Shown: positions 49,735-61,173 of the stretch, in pieces
Layout of the letters: every line of letters starts with the position of its first letter
How positions within the stretch are numbered: the first letter of the stretch is position 1
NCBI GenBank assembly: GCA_902518955.1
Contig: CABYIR010000006.1
Location: 1 to 64,000, forward strand
Reading direction: 5' to 3'
DNA from: an uncultured Pelagibacteraceae bacterium
Lineage (GTDB): Bacteria; Pseudomonadota; Alphaproteobacteria; Pelagibacterales; AG-422-B15
DNA: 64,000 nt
Position numbers and translations under genes: made by a program
The notes under the pieces: model-generated
Databases searched by the model: none
What the model was told of the DNA's origin: nothing
Seen by the model: the letters and a program-made list of their open reading frames with translations, nothing else

Positions 49735-50913
49735 TTATTTATTGAGTTCTCTCATCGCCTGATCAATTCCATCTATTGTTAGTGGAAACATGCGATTTGA
49801 AAAAATTTGCTGCAAGATATTCGTTGATGCAATTCTATTCCAATATTGTTGTGGTACAGGATTGAGCCATATAGCATTTTCATAGACATCAAGTGTACGA
49901 TTTAACCATTTTTCACCAGACTCTTCATTCCAATATTCAGTACTTCCCCCAGGATAAGTTATTTCGTAGGGACTCATTTCTGCATCTCCTACAAAAATTA
50001 CTTTATAATCAGATGGGTAAGTATGTAAAACATCCCACGTTGATACATGTTCATTGTATCTTCTTTTATTGTCTTTCCATACATAGTCATAAAGACAATT
50101 ATGATAATAGAAATATTCCATATGCTTAAATTCTGTTTTAGCCGCAGAAAATAATTCTTCACAAATTTTAACATGCGCATCCATTGAGCCTCCAACATCG
50201 AAGAAGATTAAAACTTTTATTTTATTTCTTCTTTCCGGCATCATTTTTACGTCTATGTAGCCCTTATGCGCTGTTGACTTAATCGTACCATCAAGATCTA
50301 GTTCGGTATCAGCACCTTCCCTTGCAAACTTTCGTAATCGACGAAGAGCAACTTTGATATTTCTAGTTCCAAGCTCAACATCTCCATCAAGATTTTTAAA
50401 CTCTCTTTTGTCCCACACCTTAACAGCTTTTTTATTGCGACTTTCTTTTTGACCAATTCTTATACCCTCTGGATTGTATCCATATGCGCCAAATGGAGAT
50501 GTTCCACCAGTTCCAATCCATTTGCTGCCCCCTTGATGCCTCTTTTTTTGTTCTTCTAATCGTTGCTTAAGTGTTTCCATTAATTTGTCCCACCCTCCAA
50601 GAGACTCAACCAGTTTTTTTTCTTCATCTGATAAGTATTTTTGACCCATAAGCTTGAGCCACTCTTCAGGAATCTCAGCTTCTGTAGTTTCTGATTTATT
50701 TTCAAGACCTTTGAAGGAGTGTCCAAAAACTTTATCAAACTTATCCAGATGACGTTCGTCTTTAATAAGTGCAGATCTACTTAAGAAGTAAAAGTCATTT
50801 ACATCAAATGATGAAATAACTCTTTTATCCATTGCATCCATTAACATTAGATATTCTTTCAGAGAAACAGGAAGTTGAGCCTGTTTTAAATCAAAGAAAA
50901 AATTGAGAAACAT
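49735..50913 (-). CDS. VWA-domain CoxE-like protein
   Basis: KVLIFFDVGGSMDAHVKICEELFSAAKTEFKHMEYFYYHNCLYDYVW; paired with MoxR-type ATPase. Confidence 0.87.
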   Translation of the reverse strand: MFLNFFFDLKQAQLPVSLKEYLMLMDAMDKRVISSFDVNDFYFLSRSALIKDERHLDKFDKVFGHSFKGLENKSETTEAEIPEEWLKLMGQKYLSDEEKKLVESLGGWDKLMETLKQRLEEQKKRHQGGSKWIGTGGTSPFGAYGYNPEGIRIGQKESRNKKAVKVWDKREFKNLDGDVELGTRNIKVALRRLRKFAREGADTELDLDGTIKSTAHKGYIDVKMMPERRNKIKVLIFFDVGGSMDAHVKICEELFSAAKTEFKHMEYFYYHNCLYDYVWKDNKRRYNEHVSTWDVLHTYPSDYKVIFVGDAEMSPYEITYPGGSTEYWNEESGEKWLNRTLDVYENAIWLNPVPQQYWNRIASTNILQQIFSNRMFPLTIDGIDQAMRELNK

Positions 50914-50918
50914 AGATA

Positions 50919-51773
50919 CTAGTCGATACTTTCATTTTCTCTTCTGGCAATAAACGCCAGTCTCTCAAGCAAATGAACATCCTGCTCATTTTTGAGAAGA
51001 GCTCCATGAAGTGGGGGTATGAGTTTTTTCGGATCTTTTTCTTTTAATGTTTTTGCATCAACATCATCAGTCATCAATAATTTTAGCCAGTCTATGAGTT
51101 CAGATGTAGATGGTTTCTTTTTAACACCTGGAATATCACGCATATCATAAAAGATTTGAAATGCTTCTCTTATTAAATCTTGCTTAATATCTGGAAAATG
51201 AACATTTACAATTTCTTCCATAGTATCAGCGTCAGGAAACTTGATGTAATGGAAAAAACATCTTCTTAAAAACGCGTCAGGTAGCTCTTTTTCATTATTT
51301 GAAGTAATAATAACGATAGGTCTATTTTTTGCTTTAATTGTTTCACCAGTTTCGTAAACGAAAAATTCCATTTTATCCAACTCAAGAAGTAGATCGTTTG
51401 GAAATTCAATATCAGCTTTATCGATTTCATCGATTAGTAATACAGGTCGTTTATCGCTTTCAAACGCATTCCATAACTTCCCTTTACTAATATAATTTTT
51501 AATATCTTTAACTTTTTCATCGCCTAATTGAGAGTCTCTAAGTCTTGTAACAGCATCATATTCATAAAGACCTTGCTGAGCTTTAGTTGTGGACTTAATA
51601 TGCCAAGTAATTATTTCAGCTCCAATTGCATCTGCAACTTCGTGAGCAAGCATTGTTTTACCTGTTCCAGGCTCTCCTTTTACAATAATAGGTCTTTCTA
51701 GGGTTATTGCAGCATTTACAGCAACTTTTAGATCTTCAGTTGCAATATAATTTTTAGTTCCTTCAAATTTCAT
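50919..51773 (-). CDS. MoxR-family AAA+ ATPase
   Basis: IIVKGEPGTGKTMLAHEVA; LLIDEIDKADIEFPNDLLLELDKMEF. Confidence 0.92.
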   Translation of the reverse strand: MKFEGTKNYIATEDLKVAVNAAITLERPIIVKGEPGTGKTMLAHEVADAIGAEIITWHIKSTTKAQQGLYEYDAVTRLRDSQLGDEKVKDIKNYISKGKLWNAFESDKRPVLLIDEIDKADIEFPNDLLLELDKMEFFVYETGETIKAKNRPIVIITSNNEKELPDAFLRRCFFHYIKFPDADTMEEIVNVHFPDIKQDLIREAFQIFYDMRDIPGVKKKPSTSELIDWLKLLMTDDVDAKTLKEKDPKKLIPPLHGALLKNEQDVHLLERLAFIARRENESID

Positions 51774-51910
51774 GGTGACTCCTCAAAAAATTATCGAAAA
51801 GATATTATATTTCAGCTATTTATCAACTAGAAAAAAGACATTGTTCATTTGACTTACATCTAAAAAAGCAATAAAAAACACCGAAATTAATACTTTCTTA
51901 AGGAGTTAAT

Positions 51911-52324
51911 ATGGCCACTAAGCTTCCAAAAAACTATAAACCTCTTAAATCTGAAAAGTTTATGAATGCTAAGCAAAAACAGTATTTCAAGCAAAAGTTA
52001 GAGAATTGGAAGCAAGAAATATTTAAAGAAAGCAAAGAAACAGTTGAAAATTTGCAGGATTCAATTGCACCCGCTGATATTTCTGATCGAGCCACCCAGG
52101 AATCTGAAAAAACTCTTGAATTAAGAACGAGAGATAGACAAAGAAAATTAATTGCAAAAATTGATGCTGCTCTTCATAGAATTGAAAATGGAACTTATGG
52201 ATACTGTGAGGTAACTGGTGAACCAATCAATATTGCAAGACTTGATGCTAGACCAGTGACAACTCTAAGTATTGAAGCTCAAGAAATGCATGAAAGAGAC
52301 GAAAAACTTCACTCTGACGATTAA
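51911..52324 (+). CDS. dksA: RNA polymerase-binding transcription factor DksA
   Basis: DISDRATQESEKTLELRTRDRQRKLIAKIDAALHRIENGTYGYCEVTGEPI. Confidence 0.93.
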   Translation: MATKLPKNYKPLKSEKFMNAKQKQYFKQKLENWKQEIFKESKETVENLQDSIAPADISDRATQESEKTLELRTRDRQRKLIAKIDAALHRIENGTYGYCEVTGEPINIARLDARPVTTLSIEAQEMHERDEKLHSDD

Positions 52325-52402
52325 CTATTCATATCAATATTAAGATAATTAATTTATTATTGTATTTGAGAATCACTTGTTGATAAAACATGTAATTTTC
52401 CA

Positions 52403-52417
52403 GAACAAGTAAAGAAC
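52403..52417 (+). promoter_or_regulatory. Alphaproteobacterial-type LexA/SOS box upstream of recA
   Basis: GAAC-AAGTAAA-GAAC (GAAC-N7-GAAC) ~108 nt upstream of the recA ATG; imperfect second copy GAAC-AAAATAA-GTAC at 52469-52483. Confidence 0.7.
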
Positions 52418-52524
52418 AAAACTTTAATTATTCAATAAAAACAATATGTTATTCTGTATTGCAAAAAGGAACAAAATAAGTACATTAAGAACATTAATAC
52501 TCAATAATATATTGGAGATAAAAA

Positions 52525-53613
52525 ATGACAAAAGCAAATTTGAAAGTAGTAGACGACAAGAAAATGGATAGTTCTGAAAAAGCTAAAGCATTAGATGTGG
52601 CAATGTCTCAAATTGAGCAAACTTATGGTAAGGGCTCTATTATGAAGTTGGGACAAAGAAGCGTTATGGATGTTGAATCTATTTCTACCGGTTCTCTTTC
52701 CCTAGATGTTGCTCTTGGAATTGGAGGTCTGCCTAAGGGAAGAATAATCGAGATTTATGGACCTGAATCTTCTGGAAAAACAACTCTAGCACTTCATGTA
52801 ATAGCTGAAGCTCAAAAAAATGGTGATAGCTGCGCATTTATAGATGCGGAGCACGCATTAGACCCAGCGTACGCAAAAAAGCTAGGCGTTAACATTGATG
52901 AATTGCTAATTTCACAACCTGATACAGGTGAACAGGCTTTAGAAATAACAGACTCGCTGGTTAGATCCAAGGCCATTTCAGTTTTGGTCGTTGACTCAGT
53001 TGCAGCCCTAACTCCAAGAGCTGAGATCGAGGGAGAAATGGGAGACTCACACATGGGCCTACAAGCAAGACTAATGAGTCAGGCATTAAGAAAACTTACT
53101 GGATCAGTTTCTAAATCAAATTGTATGGTTATATTTATTAACCAAATTAGAATGAAAATTGGTGTAATGTTTGGAAGCCCAGAAACCACTGCGGGAGGCA
53201 ATGCACTAAAGTTTTATTCATCTTGTCGATTAGATATTAGAAGGATTGGCGCAATTAAAGATAAAGAAGAAATTATTGGTAATCAAACCAGAGTTAAGGT
53301 TGTAAAAAATAAAGTTTCGCCTCCATTTAGAGTAGTGGAATTTGATATTATGTACGGACAAGGAATATCAAAACTTGGAGAGCTAATCGATATAGGGGTT
53401 AAATCTGGAATAATTAACAAATCTGGTGCCTGGTTTTCATACAAAGGTGATAAAATAGGCCAAGGAAGGGAAAACTCTAAAATTTTCTTACAGGAAAATC
53501 CTCAAATTGCATCTGAAATTGAGACATTAATTAGATCGAAATCAGATGATTTATCTGAAGATTTAATGGAACAAGAAATTGAAGATATTCCTGAGGAGGA
53601 TGAAAAAGAATAA
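52525..53613 (+). CDS. recA: Recombinase RecA
   Basis: [53 protein letters not shown]. Confidence 0.98.
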   Translation: MTKANLKVVDDKKMDSSEKAKALDVAMSQIEQTYGKGSIMKLGQRSVMDVESISTGSLSLDVALGIGGLPKGRIIEIYGPESSGKTTLALHVIAEAQKNGDSCAFIDAEHALDPAYAKKLGVNIDELLISQPDTGEQALEITDSLVRSKAISVLVVDSVAALTPRAEIEGEMGDSHMGLQARLMSQALRKLTGSVSKSNCMVIFINQIRMKIGVMFGSPETTAGGNALKFYSSCRLDIRRIGAIKDKEEIIGNQTRVKVVKNKVSPPFRVVEFDIMYGQGISKLGELIDIGVKSGIINKSGAWFSYKGDKIGQGRENSKIFLQENPQIASEIETLIRSKSDDLSEDLMEQEIEDIPEEDEKE

Positions 53614-53640
53614 ATTCAAATACTCATTTAACGTTAATTC

Positions 53641-53664
53641 AAAAAGGCGCTTCGGCGCCTTTTT
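53641..53664 (+). terminator. recA terminator hairpin with UUCG tetraloop
   Basis: AAAAAGGCGC-TTCG-GCGCCTTTTT perfect 10-bp stem. Confidence 0.92.
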
Positions 53665-53691
53665 GCGTTTTAGTCCAGCAAATGCTATACA

Positions 53692-56277
53692 ATGTATATG
53701 CAAATCAATGATATAAGATCAAGCTTCTTGGACTATTTTAAGTCGAATGGACATACCGTTGTTCATTCAAGCCCTCTTGTGCCAAACAACGACCCAACAT
53801 TGATGTTTACGAACTCTGGAATGGTTCAATTTAAAAATGTATTCACTGGTCTTGAGAATAGGGAATACCAAAGAGCTGCAACCTCACAAAAATGTTTAAG
53901 GGCAGGTGGAAAGCATAATGATCTTGAAAACGTTGGCTACACTTTAAGGCATCATACATTTTTTGAAATGTTGGGCAATTTCTCTTTTGGAGATTATTTT
54001 AAAGATGAAGCAATTGAATATGCATGGAATTATATAACTGGCGAACTAGGTATCAATAAAGATAAGTTATACGTAACAATTTATCATGATGATGAGCAGG
54101 CATATTCTGCCTGGAAAAAAATCACTAGTTTTAGTGATGATAAAATTATTAGAATATCTACAAATGATAATTTCTGGTCAATGGGTGATACTGGGCCATG
54201 TGGTCCATGTTCTGAAATCTTTTATGACCATGGAGAAAACTATCATGGCAATCCACCAAGTGAGGCTGATGAAACACATGATCGATTTGTCGAAATTTGG
54301 AATCTTGTTTTTATGCAATATGAACAAGTAGATGAAAATAATAGATTAAGTTTACCTAGGCCATCAATTGATACAGGAATGGGAATTGAGCGAATAGCTG
54401 CTGTGATGCAAGGTACTAACGATAATTATGAGGTTGATTTATTTAAAAAGCTTATTGATCATTCAATTGATATAACAGAAAAAAATTATAAAGAATTAAT
54501 CTCAAGTCATCGTGTTATTGCTGATCATCTAAGATCATCATCATTTTTAATAGCCGATGGTGTTTTACCATCAAATGAAGGCAGAGGGTATGTACTCAGA
54601 AGAATTATGCGAAGAGCTATGCGACATATTCAACTACTTGGTTACAACGATACCATGTTATCAGATTTATTTACTACTCTCTCAAACGAAATGTCATCAG
54701 CATATCCAGAATTACGAAGGGCTGAAAACTTAATTAGAGAAACATTAAGCTATGAAGAGATTAAATTTAAAGATTTATTGTTTAGAGGGATGAAACAACT
54801 TGAAGACGAACTTAAACCCCATCAAGAAGGTCAGATTTTTCCTGGTTCAAAGGCTTTCAAACTATATGATACATATGGTTTTCCCTTAGATCTAACGCAA
54901 GATATTCTTAGATCTAAAAATATTGAAGTAGATATCAAGGGGTTTGACCAAAGTTTAGAAGATCAAAAAAGACGGGCACGATCTAGTTGGTCAGGCTCTG
55001 GAGATAAATCAACTGAAAAGATATGGTTTAATCTATCAAATAAAATTAACAAAACAGAATTTATTGGATATGAAAACAATGTTTCACAAGCTGAAGTTCT
55101 ATCTATTATTAGTAATGGTACTGAAGTTGATCAAATATCAAAAGATCAACAAGGTTGTATAATTCTAAATCAATCTGTTTTTTACGCAGAGTCAGGTGGC
55201 CAAATTGGTGATATTGGATATATCAGATGTGGAGAAAGCAATTTTAAAGTCACTGATACACAAAAAAAAGAAAATCTAATCATTCATGATGGAGTAGTTT
55301 CTGAAGGGGTATTTAAAATAGCTGACGTTGTAGAATTAGAAATAGATATAAACAGAAGATCGTCATGTAGATCATATCACTCTGCAACACATATTTTACA
55401 CCAAGCTTTACGGGATACACTTGGAGACCATGTTTCTCAAAAGGGCTCTTTAGTTTCATATGACAGACTGCGTTTCGATTTCAGTCACCACAAAAGCTTA
55501 TCTGAAGGTGAAATTAAAAACATAGAAGGAATTGTGAACAACATAATTAATTCAAACTTTAATGTTCAAACAAAATTAATGAAATCTGAAGATGCTATTA
55601 ATTCAGGTGCTTTAGCATTATTTGGTGAGAAATATGATGATGAAGTAAGAGTTTTATCAATAGGTGATAACAATTCATCATCTTATAGTGTTGAATTATG
55701 TGGAGGAACACATGTAAAAAAAACATCTGAGATAGGAAACTTTAAAATAATAAGTGAGTCATCGGCTGCATCAGGAATAAGAAGAATTGAGGCGTTAAGA
55801 GGAAATGATTTGATAAGTTATAGTGAAACAAGATCTAAGCAAATAGAAATTGATTTAGAAAAGAAAAAAATAACAGAGGATGTCAAAAAAAATAACTTAG
55901 AAAAAATAAAAACACTTAGTCAAAACATACAAGAAAAAATAAAAGATGGTGAAACGTTAATTGTGGAAACGTGTAATAATTTGAAGGCAAAAGACTTAAG
56001 ATCAATCCTAGATCAATGTAAATCTCAATTTTTGAAAAATGGAGTTATAATTATTTGTGCAATAAATGATGGTAAAATTAGTTTTTTAGTTGGTGTCACA
56101 AATGAGTTATCTAATAATTTATCTGCTAGTGATGTTGCTTTATATGCAGCTAAAATTACTAATGGAAAAGGTGGCGGAGGTAGAAAAGATTTTGCTCAAT
56201 CAGGCGGTATATATTCAGAAGAAATAAATATAAAAGAGAGTCTTCAGAAATTTCTAAAAGAAAATATCCCTAATTAG
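53692..56277 (+). CDS. alaS: Alanyl-tRNA synthetase
   Basis: [76 protein letters not shown]; start may be ATG at 53698. Confidence 0.98.
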   Translation: MYMQINDIRSSFLDYFKSNGHTVVHSSPLVPNNDPTLMFTNSGMVQFKNVFTGLENREYQRAATSQKCLRAGGKHNDLENVGYTLRHHTFFEMLGNFSFGDYFKDEAIEYAWNYITGELGINKDKLYVTIYHDDEQAYSAWKKITSFSDDKIIRISTNDNFWSMGDTGPCGPCSEIFYDHGENYHGNPPSEADETHDRFVEIWNLVFMQYEQVDENNRLSLPRPSIDTGMGIERIAAVMQGTNDNYEVDLFKKLIDHSIDITEKNYKELISSHRVIADHLRSSSFLIADGVLPSNEGRGYVLRRIMRRAMRHIQLLGYNDTMLSDLFTTLSNEMSSAYPELRRAENLIRETLSYEEIKFKDLLFRGMKQLEDELKPHQEGQIFPGSKAFKLYDTYGFPLDLTQDILRSKNIEVDIKGFDQSLEDQKRRARSSWSGSGDKSTEKIWFNLSNKINKTEFIGYENNVSQAEVLSIISNGTEVDQISKDQQGCIILNQSVFYAESGGQIGDIGYIRCGESNFKVTDTQKKENLIIHDGVVSEGVFKIADVVELEIDINRRSSCRSYHSATHILHQALRDTLGDHVSQKGSLVSYDRLRFDFSHHKSLSEGEIKNIEGIVNNIINSNFNVQTKLMKSEDAINSGALALFGEKYDDEVRVLSIGDNNSSSYSVELCGGTHVKKTSEIGNFKIISESSAASGIRRIEALRGNDLISYSETRSKQIEIDLEKKKITEDVKKNNLEKIKTLSQNIQEKIKDGETLIVETCNNLKAKDLRSILDQCKSQFLKNGVIIICAINDGKISFLVGVTNELSNNLSASDVALYAAKITNGKGGGGRKDFAQSGGIYSEEINIKESLQKFLKENIPN

Positions 56278-57491
56278 GATAATGCAGATTGAAGGTTTGA
56301 GTTTATTTTTTCAAGAAAGTCTTGAGTATTAAGCCACTCTTGTTCTTTAGATACTAATATTGCTAAATCTTTAGTCATGAACCCACTCTGAACAGTATCA
56401 ACACATACTTTTTCAATAGTTTCAGCAAAATCTATGAGTCTACTATTGTCATCCATTTTTCCCCTATAACTTAAACCCCTGGTCCATGCAAAAATAGATG
56501 CTATTGGATTTGTTGAAGTAGCTTTTCCTTCTTGATGAAGACGATAATGTCGAGTAACTGTGCCGTGTGCTGCCTCAGCTTCAATTGTTTTTCCATTTGG
56601 AGTCATTAAAACACTTGTCATAAGACCCAATGATCCAAAGCCTTGAGCAACTGTGTCAGATTGAACATCTCCATCATAATTTTTACATGCCCAAACGAAA
56701 TCTCCATTCCATTTTAATGCTGACGCAACCATGTCATCAATAAGCCTGTGTTCATAATCGAGATTCAATTTTCTAAAGTCAGATTCAAACTCATTTTCAT
56801 ATATTTCCTGAAACAAATCCTTAAATCTACCATCATACGCTTTTAGAATTGTATTTTTAGTAGATAGATATACTGGCCATTTTCTCATTAATGCATAATT
56901 CATACAAGCACGAGCAAAGTCTCTTATTGACTCATCTGTATTGTACATAGCCATTGCAATTCCAGGTGAGTCAAAATTAAATACTTCATGTTCAATTGTA
57001 TCTTGACTTGGGTCAGCTGGTGTCCATTTAATAGATAATTTTCCTTTTCCTGGTACTAAAAAATCTGTAGCACGATATTGGTCTCCAAACGCATGTCTTC
57101 CAATGACAATTGGATCTGTCCATCCTGGCACTAACTTAGGAACATTATTGCACACTATTGGCTCTCTAAATACAGTTCCACCTAATATATTTCTAATAGT
57201 TCCATTTGGTGATCTCCACATTTTTTTAAGGTTAAATTCTTTCACTCTATCTTCATCAGGTGTAATCGTTGCACACTTAACTCCCACTCCATATTTTCTA
57301 ATAGCTTCAGCTGAATCGGCTGTCACTTGATCATCTGTTTTATCTCTATTTTCAATGCCCAAATCGTAGTAATGAAGATCAATATTTAAATATGGTAAGA
57401 TTAATTTATCTTTGATGAACTGCCATATAATGCGAGTCATTTCATCACCATCAATTTCAACTAGTGGAGTATTTACTTTAATCTTCGTCAT
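56274..57491 (-). CDS. icd: Isocitrate dehydrogenase (NADP+)
   Basis: [11 protein letters not shown]-like [45 protein letters not shown]. Confidence 0.97.
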   Translation of the reverse strand: MTKIKVNTPLVEIDGDEMTRIIWQFIKDKLILPYLNIDLHYYDLGIENRDKTDDQVTADSAEAIRKYGVGVKCATITPDEDRVKEFNLKKMWRSPNGTIRNILGGTVFREPIVCNNVPKLVPGWTDPIVIGRHAFGDQYRATDFLVPGKGKLSIKWTPADPSQDTIEHEVFNFDSPGIAMAMYNTDESIRDFARACMNYALMRKWPVYLSTKNTILKAYDGRFKDLFQEIYENEFESDFRKLNLDYEHRLIDDMVASALKWNGDFVWACKNYDGDVQSDTVAQGFGSLGLMTSVLMTPNGKTIEAEAAHGTVTRHYRLHQEGKATSTNPIASIFAWTRGLSYRGKMDDNSRLIDFAETIEKVCVDTVQSGFMTKDLAILVSKEQEWLNTQDFLEKINSNLQSALS

Positions 57492-58034
57492 CTAATTTAT
57501 GTAATTGTTTAAATCACTTATATTACTAATAATTTTATAATCATCTTTTATATTTGAGTGTGAAAATTTGCAATCAATTGTTTTACTTATAATTGTATTT
57601 AGATCATCCCAATAATTATTTACATTATAGATTAATATATCTTTTGAATGAAGTTTTAACTGCTTCCAAGATAGTATTTCAAAAAACTCCTCTAGTGTAC
57701 CTATACCACCTGGTAGTATAAGAAATGCATCAGCCGCATTAAACATTTTATTTTTTCTTTCAGACATTGAGTCTACGATATGTATATCTGTTAGATCCTC
57801 ATTGATTTTTTCTTTGTTAATCAAATGTGAAGTTATAACTCCCATTACTTCACCGCCATTCTTAAGTACTGCACCTGAAACAGCACCCATGAGTCCTAAA
57901 TTTCCACCCCCATAAATTAATTTTATATTATTATTAGCAAGAAATTTTCCAATATTTTCAGCAGCTTCGAAAAATAAATGATTATTTCCGACAGATGAGC
58001 CGCAGTAGACTGCCATGGATGAAATTTTTTTCAT
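57492..58034 (-). CDS. LOG-family (TIGR00730-type) protein
   Basis: AVYCGSSVGNN; LIYGGGNLGLMGAVSGAVL; LPGGIGTLEEFFE. Confidence 0.92.
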   Translation of the reverse strand: MKKISSMAVYCGSSVGNNHLFFEAAENIGKFLANNNIKLIYGGGNLGLMGAVSGAVLKNGGEVMGVITSHLINKEKINEDLTDIHIVDSMSERKNKMFNAADAFLILPGGIGTLEEFFEILSWKQLKLHSKDILIYNVNNYWDDLNTIISKTIDCKFSHSNIKDDYKIISNISDLNNYIN

Positions 58035-58050
58035 GATAAAGCACCATACT

Positions 58051-61000
58051 TTAATTAGATAGAATAGGGGACTTCTTTCTAGAAAAACTTAATTCTTTTA
58101 GTCTATCTGGAAGCGCTAATAGAGCAGGGGTAACAAAAAGAGTCGCAATTGCAGCAAAGCTCAATCCCCAAACAAGAGCCCAAGCCAATGGTTCTGTGAA
58201 ATAAGTTTCAGCACTTTTATAATTAACTGATCTATCAAATATATTTACGCTTAGCTGTAAAGCAGAAGGCAAAATACCTACTACTGTAGTAATTGTTGTT
58301 AGCAAGATTGGCCTTACCCTACTTTTTGTTGACAAGAGAATAGCTTTATTTTTATTTTTTTCATTTTTTCTAATTTTACGATAACTATCAATCAGAATAA
58401 TATTATTATTAACCACTATACCGGCACAAGCTACAATTCCAAGTCCTGTCATCACTATGCTAAAATTCATTTGAAGAACTATTAAGCCAATAAAAATACC
58501 AGTAGTCGAAAGAACTAACGAAAAAAGAATTATAAAAGTGTGATAAAAATTATTAAAGAGGCAAATAAGAATTATAAACATTGATAGTATTGAAAAGATA
58601 AAAGCTCCAATAACAAAGTTAAGTGAACTTTCTGAATCCTCAGCCTCACCAATTAATCGAACTTCTACTCCAAGAGGTAAACTAGTAGAGTCTTTCCAAT
58701 TTTTAAGTTGTGAAATCTTTTCAGCAACATTCAAGGAAGGATCAACATCAGCACTAATTATTAAATTTCTCTTACTATCTTTTCTACTTATTGAGTAAAT
58801 TTTATTTGTAGGTCTTTTATTGACGAACTCTTTAATTGGAAGAGAACCTTGAGGTGTATTAATTGTAATATTTTCAACCTGATCGAGAGTTCTTTGTTCA
58901 TCAGGAAGATATACTTTTATATCAATTTCTTCAGATGAATTTATTGGTCTTAGTGATCCGATTTTTAATCCATCAGTTGCCAAGCTAATAACTGATCCGA
59001 TTAGTCTAACTGGAACATTATGCTTGCTAGTCATATTTCGATCAATATCATACTTCCATTCAACACCAGATAATGGATATTGAATTTCTATATTATTAAG
59101 CCCATCTACTTCATTTAATTTATTTCTAATAATTTCTGCAGTTTGATTAAGCGCTAATTTATTTGAGGATGAAACTTCAATTTCAATTGGTTTTCCAGCA
59201 TTTAAGCTTGAGCTATAAGTGTTGCCTTTTATAGTTGCATCAAATCCAACTATTTGAGAAAGCTCATTTTGCATTTCATTTATTATTAAATCGGGATCTG
59301 CAATATTTTCGGGATTTTTAAATTCAAGCCAAATTTTTCCAATTACATCACTTGGATCTGCGTCGAAGAACCATATTCTCTTTCTCTGGATGGTATTAGA
59401 AACATATTGATCTATATAAGGTTTGTTATTAATTACTTCTAATGCCTCGTTTATATATCTACTTTTTTCGTCAACTGACAGATTTCCTCTCGCAGTTATA
59501 TTTATTCTAGCGCTATCAGCCTTATCATCTGGAAAGAATTGAACGCCAGTATTAAAATTCTTGTACAAAAGAATGATTAAAATAAAAGATATAGAAGTAA
59601 GAAGAATAACTTTTATAGGGTTTTCTATTGCATTAGAGAGAATTGACTCATATTTGAGATATAAAAAATTACTCTGATTTTCACTTGGTTGCATATCAGC
59701 AGTCTTTCTTTCAATCATTGCTCCAAGTGATGGTACAAAAATTAGTGTTACTATTAAGGAAGTGGTTAATACTACTATCACAGTGACAGGAATTACTTTC
59801 AACCATTGACCAATTGTATCTGGCCAAAATATTAATGGAATAAATGCGACTATGGTAGTTAAGGCTGAAGCAATAATTGGCCAGAACATATTGTAGGAGG
59901 CATTAATATAAGAGTCTCTCCTACGGACACCTTTTTCCTGTTCAGATCTTGCATATTCAGAAATAACAATTGGTCCATCAACAAGTAATCCTACGGCTAA
60001 TATTAAACCAAATATTGTCATTAAATTATACGTCATGCCCAGAAAATCCAATATTAGAATAGAAAAGAGATAGGTTAGGGGTATGGAAAGCCCTATAAGA
60101 ACTCCACTTCTTAATCCTAGAATGCCTACAATTATGATCATGACCAACATCACAGCGGTTATGACAGTATTTTCTGAAGCACTTATTCTTTGCCGAACAC
60201 CAATAGAGTCATCATCAACGAGAACTGCTTTAATTAGAGGGTGAAAGCTGTTCTCATTCTCTGCAAGAACTTTTTTAACAGCATCATATGTATCCAAAAC
60301 ATTTGTTCCAGATTTTCTTGAAATATTAATATTCAGTGCAGATTTGCCATTTACCGTTACATATTCTTCAGTTTTATTAAATGAACGTTTAACTAGAGCA
60401 ACATCTCCAAGAGTTAAAATAAAGTTATTTATAGACCTTATTGGGAGTTTTTCTAAATCATTATAACTTTCATAAAGTGAGGGCACTTTAACAGAAAATT
60501 CAGCATTGGAATCTGAGAGAGTCCCAGCGGGCACAAGGTTGTTATAAGATCTAAGAGCATTAATAATTTCATCTAAATTGACACTGTGTTTTTTGAGAAG
60601 TTCAGGGATAACTGTAATCTTGATTTGGTCTTCTCTGCCACCTCGGATTTCAACTTCAGTTACATTGTTAATTAGTTCAAACTTTTCTTTATAAGCTTCA
60701 GCAGTAGAATTTAGAACTTTATATGGCACATCTCCATAAATACCAATTCTAATTCGAGAGAACATCTCTGACGAATATTCTTTTACCTCTATAATTTCTA
60801 TATCTTCTGGAAGTTTACTTTTCGAGTCTTCAACTTTATTTCGAACTAACTTTGATATATTTTCAATTTTAGTATCTAAATTAAATGATACACGAAGTGT
60901 TGCTATACCATCTTTTGAAACAGAAATAATTTCATTTATATCATCTAATGACATTAATTCTCTCTCTAACGGCTCTGTGATTAAGCGCTCAATTTCATTC

Positions 61001-61173
61001 GAGGATAATCCCTGATAAGCAATAATTACTGCGACAGTTTTTAAGTCAACAGCTGGACGTTCTTCTTTAGGAAAAGTTGTATATGAGATTGACCCCAAAA
61101 GGACAATCATTACCAGAAAAGTAAGAATGGTTCTTCTTTGTAATAAGATTGCTGTAAGAATAGATTTAAGCAT
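58051..61173 (-). CDS. RND-family efflux/transport permease
   Basis: 1040 aa; TFPKEERPAVDLKTVAVIIAYQGLSSNEIERLITEPLERELMSLDDI; GLLVDGPIVISEYA; GIVVNNNIILIDSYR. Confidence 0.93.
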   Translation of the reverse strand: MLKSILTAILLQRRTILTFLVMIVLLGSISYTTFPKEERPAVDLKTVAVIIAYQGLSSNEIERLITEPLERELMSLDDINEIISVSKDGIATLRVSFNLDTKIENISKLVRNKVEDSKSKLPEDIEIIEVKEYSSEMFSRIRIGIYGDVPYKVLNSTAEAYKEKFELINNVTEVEIRGGREDQIKITVIPELLKKHSVNLDEIINALRSYNNLVPAGTLSDSNAEFSVKVPSLYESYNDLEKLPIRSINNFILTLGDVALVKRSFNKTEEYVTVNGKSALNINISRKSGTNVLDTYDAVKKVLAENENSFHPLIKAVLVDDDSIGVRQRISASENTVITAVMLVMIIIVGILGLRSGVLIGLSIPLTYLFSILILDFLGMTYNLMTIFGLILAVGLLVDGPIVISEYARSEQEKGVRRRDSYINASYNMFWPIIASALTTIVAFIPLIFWPDTIGQWLKVIPVTVIVVLTTSLIVTLIFVPSLGAMIERKTADMQPSENQSNFLYLKYESILSNAIENPIKVILLTSISFILIILLYKNFNTGVQFFPDDKADSARINITARGNLSVDEKSRYINEALEVINNKPYIDQYVSNTIQRKRIWFFDADPSDVIGKIWLEFKNPENIADPDLIINEMQNELSQIVGFDATIKGNTYSSSLNAGKPIEIEVSSSNKLALNQTAEIIRNKLNEVDGLNNIEIQYPLSGVEWKYDIDRNMTSKHNVPVRLIGSVISLATDGLKIGSLRPINSSEEIDIKVYLPDEQRTLDQVENITINTPQGSLPIKEFVNKRPTNKIYSISRKDSKRNLIISADVDPSLNVAEKISQLKNWKDSTSLPLGVEVRLIGEAEDSESSLNFVIGAFIFSILSMFIILICLFNNFYHTFIILFSLVLSTTGIFIGLIVLQMNFSIVMTGLGIVACAGIVVNNNIILIDSYRKIRKNEKNKNKAILLSTKSRVRPILLTTITTVVGILPSALQLSVNIFDRSVNYKSAETYFTEPLAWALVWGLSFAAIATLFVTPALLALPDRLKELSFSRKKSPILSN

